A DNA stretch of 64,000 bases, from contig DASVCN010000019.1 in NCBI GenBank assembly GCA_036381595.1, forward strand, positions 101,339 through 165,338, in the 5' to 3' direction. This DNA comes from Trueperaceae bacterium (GTDB taxonomy: Bacteria; Deinococcota; Deinococci; Deinococcales; Trueperaceae). Numbering within the stretch: position 1 is the stretch's first letter; each line of letters opens with the position of its first letter. Below the pieces are notes generated by a model. That model was not told the DNA's origin and did no database searches. It was given only the letters and a program-made list of their open reading frames with translations. The position numbers were made by a program, and so were the translations under genes. Positions 1 through 10,225 of the stretch are shown piece by piece.

Positions 1-294
1 GTTCGCCGGCCCTGGCCGGTGGCTCCCCGGCGCCGTGCGCCTGACCTGCCGGCCGCGCGCCTGCCGATATTAGCACCACCGGGCGTCGAGGCGCTATCCG
101 GCGAGGGACGCCGAAGTAGTCGATCCTCTGTTCCATATAGGGCGCTCCTCCCTGAACGCAACCACCAGTCTCATAAGCTGACACCGCCGGCTCGATTACC
201 TGGAACAACATCATTTGCTCGCTCTGTACTGCCGTTGGACTTCGGTTCGGTGGGCCATGAAACCGCACAGCGGACCGGCGTTTCCCGCTGGAAG
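1..294. other. Gene-poor left edge
   Basis: I see no convincing gene here. It is the region downstream of the minus-strand tRNA operon. An AT-rich minus-strand hexamer (TAATAT, near position 70) could be the -10 of a transcript leaving the window to the left, but no start codon is visible before the edge. The long plus-strand open frame across this stretch runs into the tRNA-Arg gene and is a GC artefact. Confidence 0.4.
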
Positions 295-370
295 TGGTGC
301 ACCAGGAAGGATTCGAACCCTCGACCAATCGCTTAGAAGGCGACTGCTCTATCCACTGAGCTACTGGTGC
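295..370 (-). tRNA. tRNA-Arg (anticodon TCT)
   Basis: Read on the minus strand, a 76-nt cloverleaf with a 7-bp acceptor stem GCACCAG/CTGGTGC, discriminator A and an encoded CCA end. The seven-base anticodon loop CTTCTAA gives anticodon TCT, reading AGA/AGG arginine codons. The T-loop TTCGAAT is canonical. It is the third and last gene of a tandem tRNA cluster. Confidence 0.97.
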
Positions 371-413
371 CCGCCATGTCCATAGAGTGCCGGTTGCCCG
401 GCCGGGATGGGAT

Positions 414-489
414 TGGAGCGGGAGACGGGATTCGAACCCGCGACATACAGCTTGGAAGGCTGTCGCTCTACCAACTGAGCTACTCCCGC
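414..489 (-). tRNA. tRNA-Gly (anticodon TCC)
   Basis: Minus-strand tRNA of 76 nt with acceptor stem GCGGGAG/CTCCCGC, discriminator T and encoded CCA. The anticodon loop CTTCCAA gives TCC, for GGA/GGG glycine codons. It lies 43 nt downstream of tRNA-Pro(TGG) and is presumably co-transcribed with it. Confidence 0.97.
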
Positions 490-535
490 CCGACCTGCGG
501 CGCTACTCGCCGACTTCCGTCCTGCCGGGCCATCG

Positions 536-612
<77 letters not shown>

Positions 613-693
613 CCAGCCAACCCGTGGGCGGCATCTCGCGAAGGCCGCCGCCGTCGCTGGCAAGGCGAAACGCCTGACCGGCGACAGCGAACG

Positions 694-723
694 AGTATAT
701 CACCGGCGATTCGGCGCCTGCAA
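694..723 (-). promoter_or_regulatory. Promoter of the Pro-Gly-Arg tRNA operon
   Basis: On the minus strand, TTGCAG (718-723) and TATACT (694-699) are separated by 18 bp, and a TG one base upstream of the -10 makes it an extended -10 promoter. The predicted start is near 687, about 75 nt before tRNA-Pro. Compared with the leaderless promoters elsewhere in the window, this one has a real -35, as expected for stable RNA. Confidence 0.65.
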
Positions 724-835
724 CCACGTTAGAACGCCTGTTCGGTCGACCTGAACCGCGTCCTGGACGGCATATGCCGGCCCGGTGGTAGCATCCAGAC
801 AACGTCGCCGGGAGGACACGTGCTATCCTTTCGCT

Positions 836-2080
836 GTGTCTGAACCTCCAAGTTCCATGCTGCTTCAGGCAGCCGACCTACCAGTCATAGACTTTCCCCT
901 GTTGACAACACCGCAGTTCTTCGCAGGACTCCTCCTCCTCGTGCTCAGCGCGGCCTTCAAGGCAGCGGTTCGGGCCCTGGACAGCGACTCCTCGTCGATG
1001 GTTGCCGCCGACGTGCCACGTCTGCGCCTGGCAGCCCGGCTGGCGCAGTACCTGTCTCTCGTCGCGGGCACGGTCGTCCTCGTGACCCCGGACGGTTCGG
1101 CGGGCCGGACCGCCATCCTGCTCCTGTTCGTCTTCTTCCTCTATCTCGTGCTGCTCCTCACCGGCCGGGTCGCTGCGACCTTCGCACCGGCCGGAATGCT
1201 GCGACTGATGAACCTGCCCTTGCGGGCCTGGTCGGTGATCGCCGCGCCGCTCGTGGGGATCAGTTATCGCGCGGACTCGTGGGTGCAACGTCGACGCAGG
1301 GGGGAACAGCGTGACGAGGACGAGAGGCTCCAGGAGTGGCTCGAGTCGAGCGGCCTCAGCGGTGACGATCTCGCGCTGCTGCGCAACGCCGTCCGATTCC
1401 GGGAACGGACGGTCGGCGAGGTGATGGTGCCCAGGCCCGACGTGATCTGGCTGTCGCTGGACGACGATCCCCAAAGGGTGATGGAGCGCGTGCGCGAGAG
1501 CGGTCACAGTCGTTTCCCGCTCTGCGACGAGTCACCCGACAAGCCTTTGGGCTACGTCCATGTACGCGACATGGGCCTTCTCGCCAGGGCTCCCTCCGGC
1601 AGGGAGTTGCGTCGGGTGGCGCGCCCCGTGAGCTTCGTGCCCGAAACGGCAGACGCCACCTCGTTGCTGCGCCGGTTCCAGCGTGAGCAGGGCCACATGG
1701 CGGTGGTCGTTGACGAGTTCGGCGGGACGGCCGGCATCGTCACGCTCGAGGACCTGCTCGAGGAACTCGTCGGCGAGATCCGGGACGAGTTCGATGACGA
1801 GGAGGAGGTCGAGGTCACCAGACTCCAGAGCGGGGAGGTCCTCGTCGACGGCGGAGTCAGGCTCGACGATCTAGAACGGGACTTCGGCGTCAGCTTCGGC
1901 GACGTGGATGAGGAGACGGTCGGCGGCTTCGTCTTCGGCCGGCTCGCTCGCGAGGTCAGTGCCGGTGACGAGGTGGGCGTCGAGGGAGCGATACTTCGCG
2001 TCGAAGGGGTCGAGGGGCTGCGCGTGACGAGGGTCCGTGTGATCCCGGCCACTCCGGCAGAGGCACCAGAACCGGCCTGA
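836..2080 (+). CDS. CBS-pair/CorC_HlyC membrane protein
   Basis: Membrane protein of the hemolysin-C/CorC class. The N-terminal third has three hydrophobic segments, then a basic linker, then a CBS pair (roughly residues 180-310) containing the family phrase [13 protein letters not shown], then an acidic stretch and a C-terminal CorC_HlyC domain (about 325-400). Such proteins are linked to Mg2+/Co2+ handling; substrate is not visible here. The start is uncertain. I chose GTG 836 because an extended -10 (TG-c-TATCCT, 824-829) ends 6 nt before it, as in a leaderless mRNA. GTG 785 and ATG 857 are alternatives. The N-terminal membrane part is shorter than a full DUF21 domain. Confidence 0.85.
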   Translation: MSEPPSSMLLQAADLPVIDFPLLTTPQFFAGLLLLVLSAAFKAAVRALDSDSSSMVAADVPRLRLAARLAQYLSLVAGTVVLVTPDGSAGRTAILLLFVFFLYLVLLLTGRVAATFAPAGMLRLMNLPLRAWSVIAAPLVGISYRADSWVQRRRRGEQRDEDERLQEWLESSGLSGDDLALLRNAVRFRERTVGEVMVPRPDVIWLSLDDDPQRVMERVRESGHSRFPLCDESPDKPLGYVHVRDMGLLARAPSGRELRRVARPVSFVPETADATSLLRRFQREQGHMAVVVDEFGGTAGIVTLEDLLEELVGEIRDEFDDEEEVEVTRLQSGEVLVDGGVRLDDLERDFGVSFGDVDEETVGGFVFGRLAREVSAGDEVGVEGAILRVEGVEGLRVTRVRVIPATPAEAPEPA

Positions 2081-2086
2081 TCTCGA

Positions 2087-2557
2087 TCAGTCGCCGACCC
2101 GCTCCACCACGATCCCACACAGCTCCTCCAGCGCGATGCCGGTCCACTCGCGTAGTTCTTCGGTGAGAGGCAGGCGAGCGATCCGGTCCGGTTCGTACCA
2201 GTCGAGTTCGGGCACCGAGGGACGTAGCCGGCCGTCGTACGGCTCGATAGGGCGGGCGAAGTAGATGAGGTCGATATGCTCGTGCCCCGGTTCGATCAGC
2301 TCGAGCTGAACCCCACGGGGACGCACCAACTGTCGCGGCTCGCTCACCCGGAGAGCGCGCTCCCCGACCAGTTCCACGCGCACGCCCGACTCTTCCGAAA
2401 CTTCGCGGACGGCCGCCTCGTCGGGTGTCTCGCCCGGCTCGAGGTGGCCGCCGCAGGGGAGCCAGATACCGAGTTTTGCGTGACGATGGAGGAGGAGACG
2501 CCCCTGCCACGCCACGAAGGCGGTGGCCGTGAAGTGCCTCTCGAGCGCGCCGGTCAC
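2087..2557 (-). CDS. Nudix hydrolase
   Basis: Nudix-fold hydrolase of about 156 residues. The Nudix box runs from about residue 36 to 58 (GG, then E at 40 within HLEPGE, then RE-x2-EE-x-G), with the metal-binding REVSEES core intact. Family members hydrolyse nucleoside diphosphates linked to another moiety; the substrate cannot be read from sequence. It follows miaB on the same strand. GTG 2557 lies 10 nt after the miaB stop with GGGAG just upstream. An upstream in-frame start at 2611 would overlap miaB by 44 nt and add an unalignable N-terminus, so I prefer the shorter form. Confidence 0.85.
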   Translation of the reverse strand: MTGALERHFTATAFVAWQGRLLLHRHAKLGIWLPCGGHLEPGETPDEAAVREVSEESGVRVELVGERALRVSEPRQLVRPRGVQLELIEPGHEHIDLIYFARPIEPYDGRLRPSVPELDWYEPDRIARLPLTEELREWTGIALEELCGIVVERVGD

Positions 2558-2567
2558 CTGCTCCCGC

Positions 2568-3914
<1,347 letters not shown>

Positions 3915-3972
3915 ATCGGAAACTCTACCAACTGGCGCCCTGGGGCGGGGGAGAGCGGTTGACGGCGGCGCT

Positions 3973-4638
3973 CTACTCGGCCACCTTCGGTATCAGGGTG
4001 ACCTGCCACAGGTATTCCCGGCCCAGCTCGTCCGCAACGGCCGCATAGCGTTCGAACAGGGAGTGCAGCTCCAGCTGCAACCTGCGGGCGTCCTCCTCCT
4101 GTAGGCGGATCACCTGGCTGAAGTCGTAGGCCGCTGGCACTCCCGGGTCGCCGATGATGAACGGTGTGTGGGGATCGGCGGCCGAATCGTTCCACACCCG
4201 GCCCTCGCGGGTGCGGTAGATTCGCTGCCCCCGCCGGCCGGTCTGTCGCAGCAGTGCCGCCGAACTGTGGACCACTTCGCGGCTGAACTCCTCCATCTGC
4301 TCGGCCAGACGCTCTTCGAGGGTTGCGAACGGCGTCACGTCGAACGGAACGAAGTAGGCGTCGCCGCTCGAACGGTAGATCTTGATCGGCCGGCCGGCGC
4401 GCGGCTCGACGCGGACTATCCTCAGCAACCCGGCAGCCAGGAAGCTCCGAACCCGGTAGAGCATCGTGTCGGTCGAGCAGCCCAACTCCCGGGCAGCCTC
4501 GCTGACACTCTTCTCGCGAGCCATGAACGGTTCGAAATACCTGAACGCCTCGCGGTCGCTCAGCAGTTGGGCTTGCCGAGGGTCCTGCACGGTCGTCCAT
4601 GTCTCGACCGCGGAGCTACCGTAATCAGCCTCTCGCAT
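3973..4638 (-). CDS. Winged-helix transcriptional regulator
   Basis: Soluble 221-residue protein with an N-terminal winged-helix/ArsR-type fold (about residues 25-90, with a recognition-helix-like SVSEAARELGCSTDTMLYRV region) and a long helical C-terminal part of unknown fold. It is divergently placed from an MFS exporter gene with only 30 bp between start codons, which suggests that it regulates the transporter and itself. It has no receiver or recognisable ligand domain. Confidence 0.72.
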   Translation of the reverse strand: MREADYGSSAVETWTTVQDPRQAQLLSDREAFRYFEPFMAREKSVSEAARELGCSTDTMLYRVRSFLAAGLLRIVRVEPRAGRPIKIYRSSGDAYFVPFDVTPFATLEERLAEQMEEFSREVVHSSAALLRQTGRRGQRIYRTREGRVWNDSAADPHTPFIIGDPGVPAAYDFSQVIRLQEEDARRLQLELHSLFERYAAVADELGREYLWQVTLIPKVAE

Positions 4639-4668
4639 TTCAAGTAGAACCCTATCAGACTTACTCCC
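4639..4668. promoter_or_regulatory. 30-bp divergent promoter between regulator and MFS gene
   Basis: Only 30 bp separate the two start codons. On the minus strand TAGGGT ends 10 nt before the regulator ATG. On the plus strand TATCAG (4653-4658) ends 10 nt before the MFS ATG. The two -10 elements overlap head to head, so both mRNAs can have almost no leader and a regulator bound here would cover both promoters. Confidence 0.45.
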
Positions 4669-5895
4669 ATGACCGAGTCCCTCCCCGGACGACTATGGAA
4701 TCGCGACTACCTCGCCTACCTTCTCGGCATCGCCTTGACCGCCCTCGGCGATGCGTTCGTGCTCGTCGCTCTACCGTTCCTGGTGCTGGAGCTCACCGAC
4801 TCGCCTGAGGCCCTTGCCACCGCGGTGCTCCTGGGCACCCTTCCGCGCTTCCTGGGTCCCATCACCGGGGCGCTCGCTGATCGCCTTCACCTCCGCATCC
4901 CTCTGATGACCAGCAGCCTGCTCCGGGCCACCCTCTTCGCCGGAATGGCGCTCCTCTACATGGACGGGTCGTTACCCCTCTGGGTCGTCTACGGCGGGGC
5001 GTTCCTCAACGGTCTGCTGACCAGTTTCATCTTCGCCGCAGGGATGGTGCTGGTGCCCAACCTGGTTCCACGTTCGGAACTCGCCCGCGCCAACAGTTTC
5101 ATGCAGGCGGCGTTGATGGGGCTGCCTCTCGTCGGACTCGGTGCGGCCGGCGCGCTCGTCGGAGTACTCGGAGTGGGAGGCACGATCCTGGTCGCTTCGC
5201 CCTGCCTCCTGGCCCTCTTCGGGTCCGCTGCGCTCATCCGCTTCCCGCCCAGACCGCGTCAGTCCGAAGGTCTCGACTTCCTCGGTGACATGGCGGCAGC
5301 CGGTCGCTACCTGCTGGCCAGCGCTCCCTTGGCCTTCCTGCTGCTCATGAGCCTGGTGTTGAACGCCTGCCTCAACATGCTCAACGTAACGATGCCGGTG
5401 GTGATGGAGGAGACAGGCCGAGGCGCCCAAGGCTTCGGACTCTTCGAGTCTTCGTTCTCGGCCGGGATGCTGCTAGGGATCGCGGCCGTGAGCGTGGTAG
5501 CCAGGTCGCTCCCCGCTCGCTTCCAGATAAGCGTCTCCCAGGTCTTCATGGCCCTGGGCCTGGCGATCCTGTCGCTGGGCGGGTTCACCAACTATCTGGG
5601 AGGTGGCTTCGTGCTCGGGCTCGGTCTCGGCTTCTCCGAGGTGGCGGCCGTGACCCTGCTCCAACTGGCCGTGCCCGACGGCATGCGGGGCAAGGTGCTC
5701 GGCATCGTCTTCACGGCCAATGCGCTCGGGCTCGCCATCGGTGCCTGGCTCGCCGGAGTCCTCGTGGGGGTAGTGCCGATGTCGGCCATCTACCTCGTTG
5801 GCGCGGGCACGGTCGCCGTTATCGCGGTCGCCTGGACGCTGCTCCACATCCAGCAGCGGGAGCAGCTCGAACGCCTCATGGAAGCGGCTGCCTGA
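4669..5895 (+). CDS. MFS transporter
   Basis: Integral membrane protein of 408 residues with about 12 hydrophobic segments and the MFS loop-2 signature (GALADRLHLR, about residues 66-75). It resembles the drug/macrolide-efflux branch (MFS_3-like). The substrate is unknown. It is divergent from a winged-helix regulator, the usual arrangement for an inducible exporter. ATG 4669 has no Shine-Dalgarno sequence in the 30-bp gap, consistent with leaderless expression. Confidence 0.88.
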   Translation: MTESLPGRLWNRDYLAYLLGIALTALGDAFVLVALPFLVLELTDSPEALATAVLLGTLPRFLGPITGALADRLHLRIPLMTSSLLRATLFAGMALLYMDGSLPLWVVYGGAFLNGLLTSFIFAAGMVLVPNLVPRSELARANSFMQAALMGLPLVGLGAAGALVGVLGVGGTILVASPCLLALFGSAALIRFPPRPRQSEGLDFLGDMAAAGRYLLASAPLAFLLLMSLVLNACLNMLNVTMPVVMEETGRGAQGFGLFESSFSAGMLLGIAAVSVVARSLPARFQISVSQVFMALGLAILSLGGFTNYLGGGFVLGLGLGFSEVAAVTLLQLAVPDGMRGKVLGIVFTANALGLAIGAWLAGVLVGVVPMSAIYLVGAGTVAVIAVAWTLLHIQQREQLERLMEAAA

Positions 5896-5933
5896 GTAAG
5901 GACTCCGTAAGAGGTAGCGGTTAAGATCGCGCC

Positions 5934-6389
5934 ATGATGCGTCACCTCCTCATCGTCCTCGTCGTGTCGCTCGGCCTGGCTGCCTGCGCCCCTGCCACCG
6001 TCGAGGTCGCCCCCGAAAACGGCGCCTCCAACGAATTCGCCGACGGCCGCCTCTCTCCCGGCGACAGCCAGCTCGACTCGGGCGAGTACTTCGAGGCGCT
6101 CTCGTACGCTGGCCAGGCCGGCCAGTTCGTGACCATCTCGCTTCACTCCGACGAGTTCGATCCCTACCTGATCGTGCTCGACCCGAACGGCGCGAAGGTC
6201 GCCGAGATCGACGACAGCGCCGGCTACGGCCTCGACATAGTCCTCTCGTTGAACCTGATGACCAGCGGGGCCTACACCCTGGTCGTGACCTCGTACGAGC
6301 CCGGGGAGACGGGCACCTTCACCCTGAGCGTGGAAACCGGACCGGAGGATGGCGCAGCTCCCGTCTGGCAACCGGGCGGCCGAACCTGA
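5934..6389 (+). CDS. PPC-domain lipoprotein
   Basis: Small exported lipoprotein of 151 residues. The signal peptide ends in a lipobox (LAAC, Cys about 18). The mature part is a pre-peptidase C-terminal (PPC) beta-sandwich: a GQ-x-V-T-I-S strand, then DPYL-x-VLDPNG and a final YTLVVTSYEPGETGTFTL strand. Normally this domain is attached to secreted proteases; here it stands alone. TAAGAT (5922-5927) ends 6 nt before the ATG, a clear leaderless promoter, so it is transcribed separately from the MFS gene upstream. Confidence 0.82.
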   Translation: MMRHLLIVLVVSLGLAACAPATVEVAPENGASNEFADGRLSPGDSQLDSGEYFEALSYAGQAGQFVTISLHSDEFDPYLIVLDPNGAKVAEIDDSAGYGLDIVLSLNLMTSGAYTLVVTSYEPGETGTFTLSVETGPEDGAAPVWQPGGRT

Positions 6390-6468
6390 GCGAGCCCGCC
6401 TGACGGATACTCGAACGAGATAGGCTGTCACGAGCGCGATCGAACCGCGCGACGGGAGGTGCTTCTCG

Positions 6469-7377
6469 CTGGCCGCTTCAAGAAGGAACGCGATACTGCA
6501 GGCGCTCCTCGTCACCTTCCTCTGGTCCACGTCGTGGGTGCTCATCAAGATCGGCCTTGCCGATATCCCGCCCCTGACCTTCGCCGGACTCCGCTACTTC
6601 CTGGCGTTCCTGGTGCTGCTCCCCTTCGCTGTAGCTCGCCGCAGCTTCCGCGGTCTGACACGTGGCGACTGGTTCTCGCTGGCGCTGTTGGGCGTGGTGA
6701 TGTACGCCCTGACCCAGGGCAGCCAGTTCTTCGCTCTCGACTATCTGCCGGCCCAGACCACGAGCCTACTGCTCTCGTTCAGCCCCGCGCTGGTTGCCCT
6801 GCTGGGCACCTGGCTTCTCGCTGAACCGCTCGATCCGAAGCAGTGGGGAGGCGTGCTCCTCTACCTTCTGGGCGCCCTGCTCTACTTCTACCCCGCCGAA
6901 CTCCCGGCGGGGCAGGTCATCGGCCTGGCCATCGCCATCTTCGGCTTGATCGCGAACGCGCTTGCAGGCATCGTCGGCAGGTCGGTGAACCGCGGAGGCG
7001 GCCTGAACCCGCTCTCCGTAACGGTCGTGAGCATGGGCTTCGGTTCGATACTGCTGCTCGGCTCCGGCTTCACGCTCGGCGGGCTGCCGGAACTCGATCC
7101 GGGCAGTTGGGCGATAGTCGCCTGGCTGGCGGTCGTGAACACGGCGTTCGCGTTCACGCTCTGGAACCATACCCTGAGGACCCTCACGGCCATGGAGTCG
7201 AGCATCGTCAACAACACCATGCTCATACAGATCGCCGTGCTCGCCTGGGTTTTCCTGGGTGAAAGCCTGATGGTGAAGGAGTTCCTGGGCCTGACCATGG
7301 CGGCAGCCGGCATACTCACGGTGCAGATCCTGGGCGGTCGTGCCAGGCGCGCGGCGCAGAGAGCGGCGGCCGACTGA
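6469..7377 (+). CDS. EamA/DMT-family transporter, probable CTG start
   Basis: Drug/metabolite transporter with two EamA repeats and about ten membrane helices. Helix 1 (the LVTFLWSTSW region) is encoded upstream of the first canonical start, GTG 6538, so that start would cut into helix 1. The frame is open back to a TAG at 6421 with no ATG, GTG or TTG between. CTG 6469 lies 9 nt after a strong GGGAGG (6454-6459) and gives a normal 302-residue protein, so I place the start there. A base error (CTG for ATG/GTG) is the other explanation. The substrate is unknown. Confidence 0.83.
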   Translation: MAASRRNAILQALLVTFLWSTSWVLIKIGLADIPPLTFAGLRYFLAFLVLLPFAVARRSFRGLTRGDWFSLALLGVVMYALTQGSQFFALDYLPAQTTSLLLSFSPALVALLGTWLLAEPLDPKQWGGVLLYLLGALLYFYPAELPAGQVIGLAIAIFGLIANALAGIVGRSVNRGGGLNPLSVTVVSMGFGSILLLGSGFTLGGLPELDPGSWAIVAWLAVVNTAFAFTLWNHTLRTLTAMESSIVNNTMLIQIAVLAWVFLGESLMVKEFLGLTMAAAGILTVQILGGRARRAAQRAAAD

Positions 7378-7482
7378 CGGACGTGAGGGGAGTGAAGCTG
7401 GCTTCCTGGTGAACCGCCTACTCCCAGGCGATCGAGGCCGAGTGGCATGACCGCCGTCAACGAGCTACCGGTAGACTCTGGC

Positions 7483-7815
7483 ATGGACGGTTTCCGCGAT
7501 CGAGTGCTCGCCGTAGTGGAGGCGGTTCCGAGCGGCAAAGTGGTCACCTATGGCCAGGTCGCGCTGCTGGCCGGCGCGCCGCGTGCCGCCAGGCAGGTAG
7601 GGATGGTGCTCCACGGACTGCGCGAGCCGCACCGGATCCCTTGGCAGCGAGTGATCAACGCCCAGGGGAAGATATCGACCTACCGGATCGGCAGCGGTGA
7701 GTTGCAGCGAGCTCTGCTGGAAGCGGAAGGTGTCGAGTTCGATGGCGAGGGGAGGGTGGACCTGGACCGCTTCCGCTGGGATCCCGATCCGCGGGCCGAA
7801 CCGGTCGGCCAGTAG
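7483..7815 (+). CDS. Alkyltransferase-like protein (ATL)
   Basis: DNA-repair protein related to O6-alkylguanine-DNA alkyltransferase but without alkyl transfer. The active-site Cys of the PCHRV motif is replaced by Trp (PWQRVI, W54), the hallmark of ATL proteins, which bind O6-alkylguanine and flag it for nucleotide excision repair. Its 110 residues match the family. ATG 7483 is chosen over ATG 7447 because TAGACT (7472-7477) ends 5 nt before it and the N-terminus then matches other ATLs. A Mpg-type glycosylase gene lies 1.6 kb downstream. Confidence 0.9.
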   Translation: MDGFRDRVLAVVEAVPSGKVVTYGQVALLAGAPRAARQVGMVLHGLREPHRIPWQRVINAQGKISTYRIGSGELQRALLEAEGVEFDGEGRVDLDRFRWDPDPRAEPVGQ

Positions 7816-7885
7816 GTCGTACTTCCGTCGAGCGTCCTTCGGGCGACGGGCAGAGGAGCCTGCTCCGTCACGTATGATGCGGTGC

Positions 7886-9034
7886 ATGGAGCGGATGCCC
7901 GAGGAAGTAGCGCTGGCACAGCGCCTCATACGCGCCGAGAGCCCGTCCGGGCATGAGAGTCCCGCTACCACTGAACTGGTCGCGGCGTTCGCCGAGTTGG
8001 GGTACGACGAGGCGTACCTCGACGACGCCGGGAACGCGATCGGGATCCTCCGTCGGGGCGAAGGTCCCACCGTCATGTTCAACGGCCACCTCGACGTGGT
8101 CCCTGCCGGGGACCCTGGCGAGTGGGCGTACCCCGCCTTCTCCGGGGCGCTCGCCGACGGACAGCTCTGGGGCAGAGGGAGTTGCGACATGAAGGCGGCC
8201 GTCGCCTGCATGGCGGTGGCGGCGCGGGACGCGGGGGATGCCGGCTTCAGCGGCACGCTCATCGTGAGCGGAGTAGTGCAGGAGGAGGTCGGCGGGCTCG
8301 GTGCGAGGTTCCTGACCGAGCACCTCCATTCGGACGTCATCGTGCTCGGCGAGCCCAGCAACCTCGAATTCAAGCTGGGACACCGCGGTCGCGTCGAGAT
8401 GTTGGTCGAGTTGCCCGGTCGGATCGCCCACGCTGCCAAGGCCTCGTTGGGTGAGAACGCCCTCTACAACGCGGCTCGCTTCCTCGCCGCACTCGAGCGC
8501 TGCGAGTTGCCCTCGGGCGGGCCGTTGGGAGCGTCCACCGCCACGCCTACCGACCTCACCACCTCTCCCGGTGGCGCCAACGTCGTGCCGGGCAAGGCGT
8601 CTATCACCGTGGACTACCGCAACATCGTCGAAGACGAGCCGCAGATGGCCCTCGCCCGCCTCGAATCTCTAGACTCACGGGCTCGCATCGTGATCGGAGA
8701 GGAGGATGCGGTGAGTGAGGACGGCAAGGTCCGCTACCGCTTCCCACGGGTCAACCAGGCCTACCTGGCCCCCACGGAAGCTCCGGCCGTGACAGTTGCC
8801 CGCGAGGCGATAAAGGAGACGCTCGGCCGCTGCGGCCGGCCGTTCAACGAAGGTGTCTGGTGGTTCGCCACCGACGCGCCCTACCTGGCTGCTCGCGGCA
8901 CACCCGTAGTGGGCTTCGGCCCGGGCGAGCCGGAGCGGGCCCACACCACTCGCGAGTGCGTGCCGGTCGATCACCTGTCTGTCGCCCGGATCGTTTACCG
9001 GCAACTCGCACTGGCCTACGGGGCAGCAGCATGA
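7886..9034 (+). CDS. M20-family metallohydrolase
   Basis: Zinc-dependent amidohydrolase/peptidase of the ArgE/DapE/CPG2 group, 382 residues. Metal and catalytic residues are visible: H68 and D70 in the GHLDVV segment, D101 in GSCDMK, the EE pair at 131-132, E154 in LGEPSN, and a late His in RAHTTRE. A small dimerisation domain is inserted in the middle. It could act in lysine/arginine biosynthesis or as a YgeY-like hydrolase; the sequence does not decide. TATGAT (7873-7878) ends 7 nt before ATG 7886. Its stop overlaps the next gene's start (ATGA). Confidence 0.88.
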   Translation: MERMPEEVALAQRLIRAESPSGHESPATTELVAAFAELGYDEAYLDDAGNAIGILRRGEGPTVMFNGHLDVVPAGDPGEWAYPAFSGALADGQLWGRGSCDMKAAVACMAVAARDAGDAGFSGTLIVSGVVQEEVGGLGARFLTEHLHSDVIVLGEPSNLEFKLGHRGRVEMLVELPGRIAHAAKASLGENALYNAARFLAALERCELPSGGPLGASTATPTDLTTSPGGANVVPGKASITVDYRNIVEDEPQMALARLESLDSRARIVIGEEDAVSEDGKVRYRFPRVNQAYLAPTEAPAVTVAREAIKETLGRCGRPFNEGVWWFATDAPYLAARGTPVVGFGPGEPERAHTTRECVPVDHLSVARIVYRQLALAYGAAA

Positions 9035-9405
9035 AGGGGGAGACCCGCCTGATCAATGGCGACCGCTGGACGATCGTCGACGTCGCCCCCGCGGCGCCTC
9101 TGGCCGAGATGGTGGCGGCCATCCTCGAGGAGGAGGGCTTCGTCGTCATGACCCGAGGGGTCGACCGGGTGGATGACGCTTTCTCCCACCTGGGAGCCGT
9201 AAGTGCCGGCACTACTGTCGTGCTGGTGCCCGAAACCGACTCGGAGCGGGCCCTCGCACTCATCGCCGAAACCGTCACCGATTACGAGGGCGATGACCTG
9301 GACGAGATCCTGGCCGAGATGGGGAACGGCGCCAGCGCAGAAGACCTGGAGGCGCTGGGGATCGACCTCGAAACGATCGAAGAGGACGAAGACGACGAGC
9401 CCTAG
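9031..9405 (+). CDS. Small acidic hypothetical protein
   Basis: Protein of 124 residues, start coupled to the M20 gene by an ATGA overlap. The first ~80 residues look like a compact alpha/beta ferredoxin-like fold of the DUF2007 'signal-transducing' type (APLAEMVAAILEEEGF, then a strand-rich part). The last 40 residues are very acidic, rich in Glu and Asp. No catalytic motif is seen. Coupling suggests it works with, or tunes, the hydrolase. Confidence 0.65.
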   Translation: MKGETRLINGDRWTIVDVAPAAPLAEMVAAILEEEGFVVMTRGVDRVDDAFSHLGAVSAGTTVVLVPETDSERALALIAETVTDYEGDDLDEILAEMGNGASAEDLEALGIDLETIEEDEDDEP

Positions 9406-9417
9406 GTCGCCAGAGCG

Positions 9418-9990
9418 TCAGGAAGCCAGGAAACGCAAGGGGGCGTCCCGCCACTCGCCCGCGTAGTCGATGCCGATCCGGGGCGTGACTACCGGTTCGC
9501 GCACCTGCTCGCCGGAATGGATCGACAGCGGGGCCGCCGAGAGGGGAAGGCCGTTGAACGACATGTCGATCCCCAAGGCTCTCGTGAGCTTCCCCGGTCC
9601 GTCGACTTTGCCGTCGACTCCTCCCAACGGCTCGATCGCTCTGATCAGCACGGCCTGGGGCACACCGACCGGCGCGGCGACGACGTTGAGCATGTGGTAC
9701 ATCCCGTAGATCAGATAGACGTAGCTTCGACCCGGTTGCCCGTACATGACCTCGGTCCGCTTGGTTCGGCCGAAGCGAGCGTGGCTCGCCATGTCGTGCT
9801 CCCCCAGGTAGGCTTCGGTCTCGGTGACCCGGCCCCAGCGGAAGCCGCCGTCATCGTCGTGACGCAGCAGGACCGCCCCCAGCAGGCCCATGGCGACCTC
9901 GCGGGCGTCTTGCTCGAAGAACGACAGCGGCAGCGGCTCACCCCATCGCTCGCGGTAACTCGGTTGCACGTCGGACCCGAACTCTTGCAC
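9418..9990 (-). CDS. mpg: DNA-3-methyladenine glycosylase (AAG/Mpg family)
   Basis: Base-excision repair glycosylase that removes 3-methyladenine and related alkylated purines. The 190-residue sequence has the AAG-family blocks: the TETEAYLGEHDMASHA region with catalytic-type Glu, GRSYVYLIYGMYHMLNVV, and a C-terminal PRIGIDYAGEW. GTG 9990 is preceded by minus-strand TAGCGT (9997-10002) ending 6 nt upstream, a leaderless promoter. It converges on the M20 operon. Confidence 0.94.
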   Translation of the reverse strand: MQEFGSDVQPSYRERWGEPLPLSFFEQDAREVAMGLLGAVLLRHDDDGGFRWGRVTETEAYLGEHDMASHARFGRTKRTEVMYGQPGRSYVYLIYGMYHMLNVVAAPVGVPQAVLIRAIEPLGGVDGKVDGPGKLTRALGIDMSFNGLPLSAAPLSIHSGEQVREPVVTPRIGIDYAGEWRDAPLRFLAS

Positions 9991-10225
9991 CAGTGAACGC
10001 TACCATCAGGCTGGTACCGAGCAGGTTGCCGCGATCGACCCGTTCGCCCGGCTCTTCGGTTTCGCCAGGACGATCCTCGCGCGGCTGCAGCTGCGGTCGT
10101 GGTCGCCGCGAAGATGGAAATCGGACTCTCCGAGGCGCGTGATAGACTCGCCCCTGGACTGTCGAACACGGCCCGGGACGCGTTCATCGGGCCCCCAGTA
10201 AACCAAGAGCCAGCGGAGGAGACCC

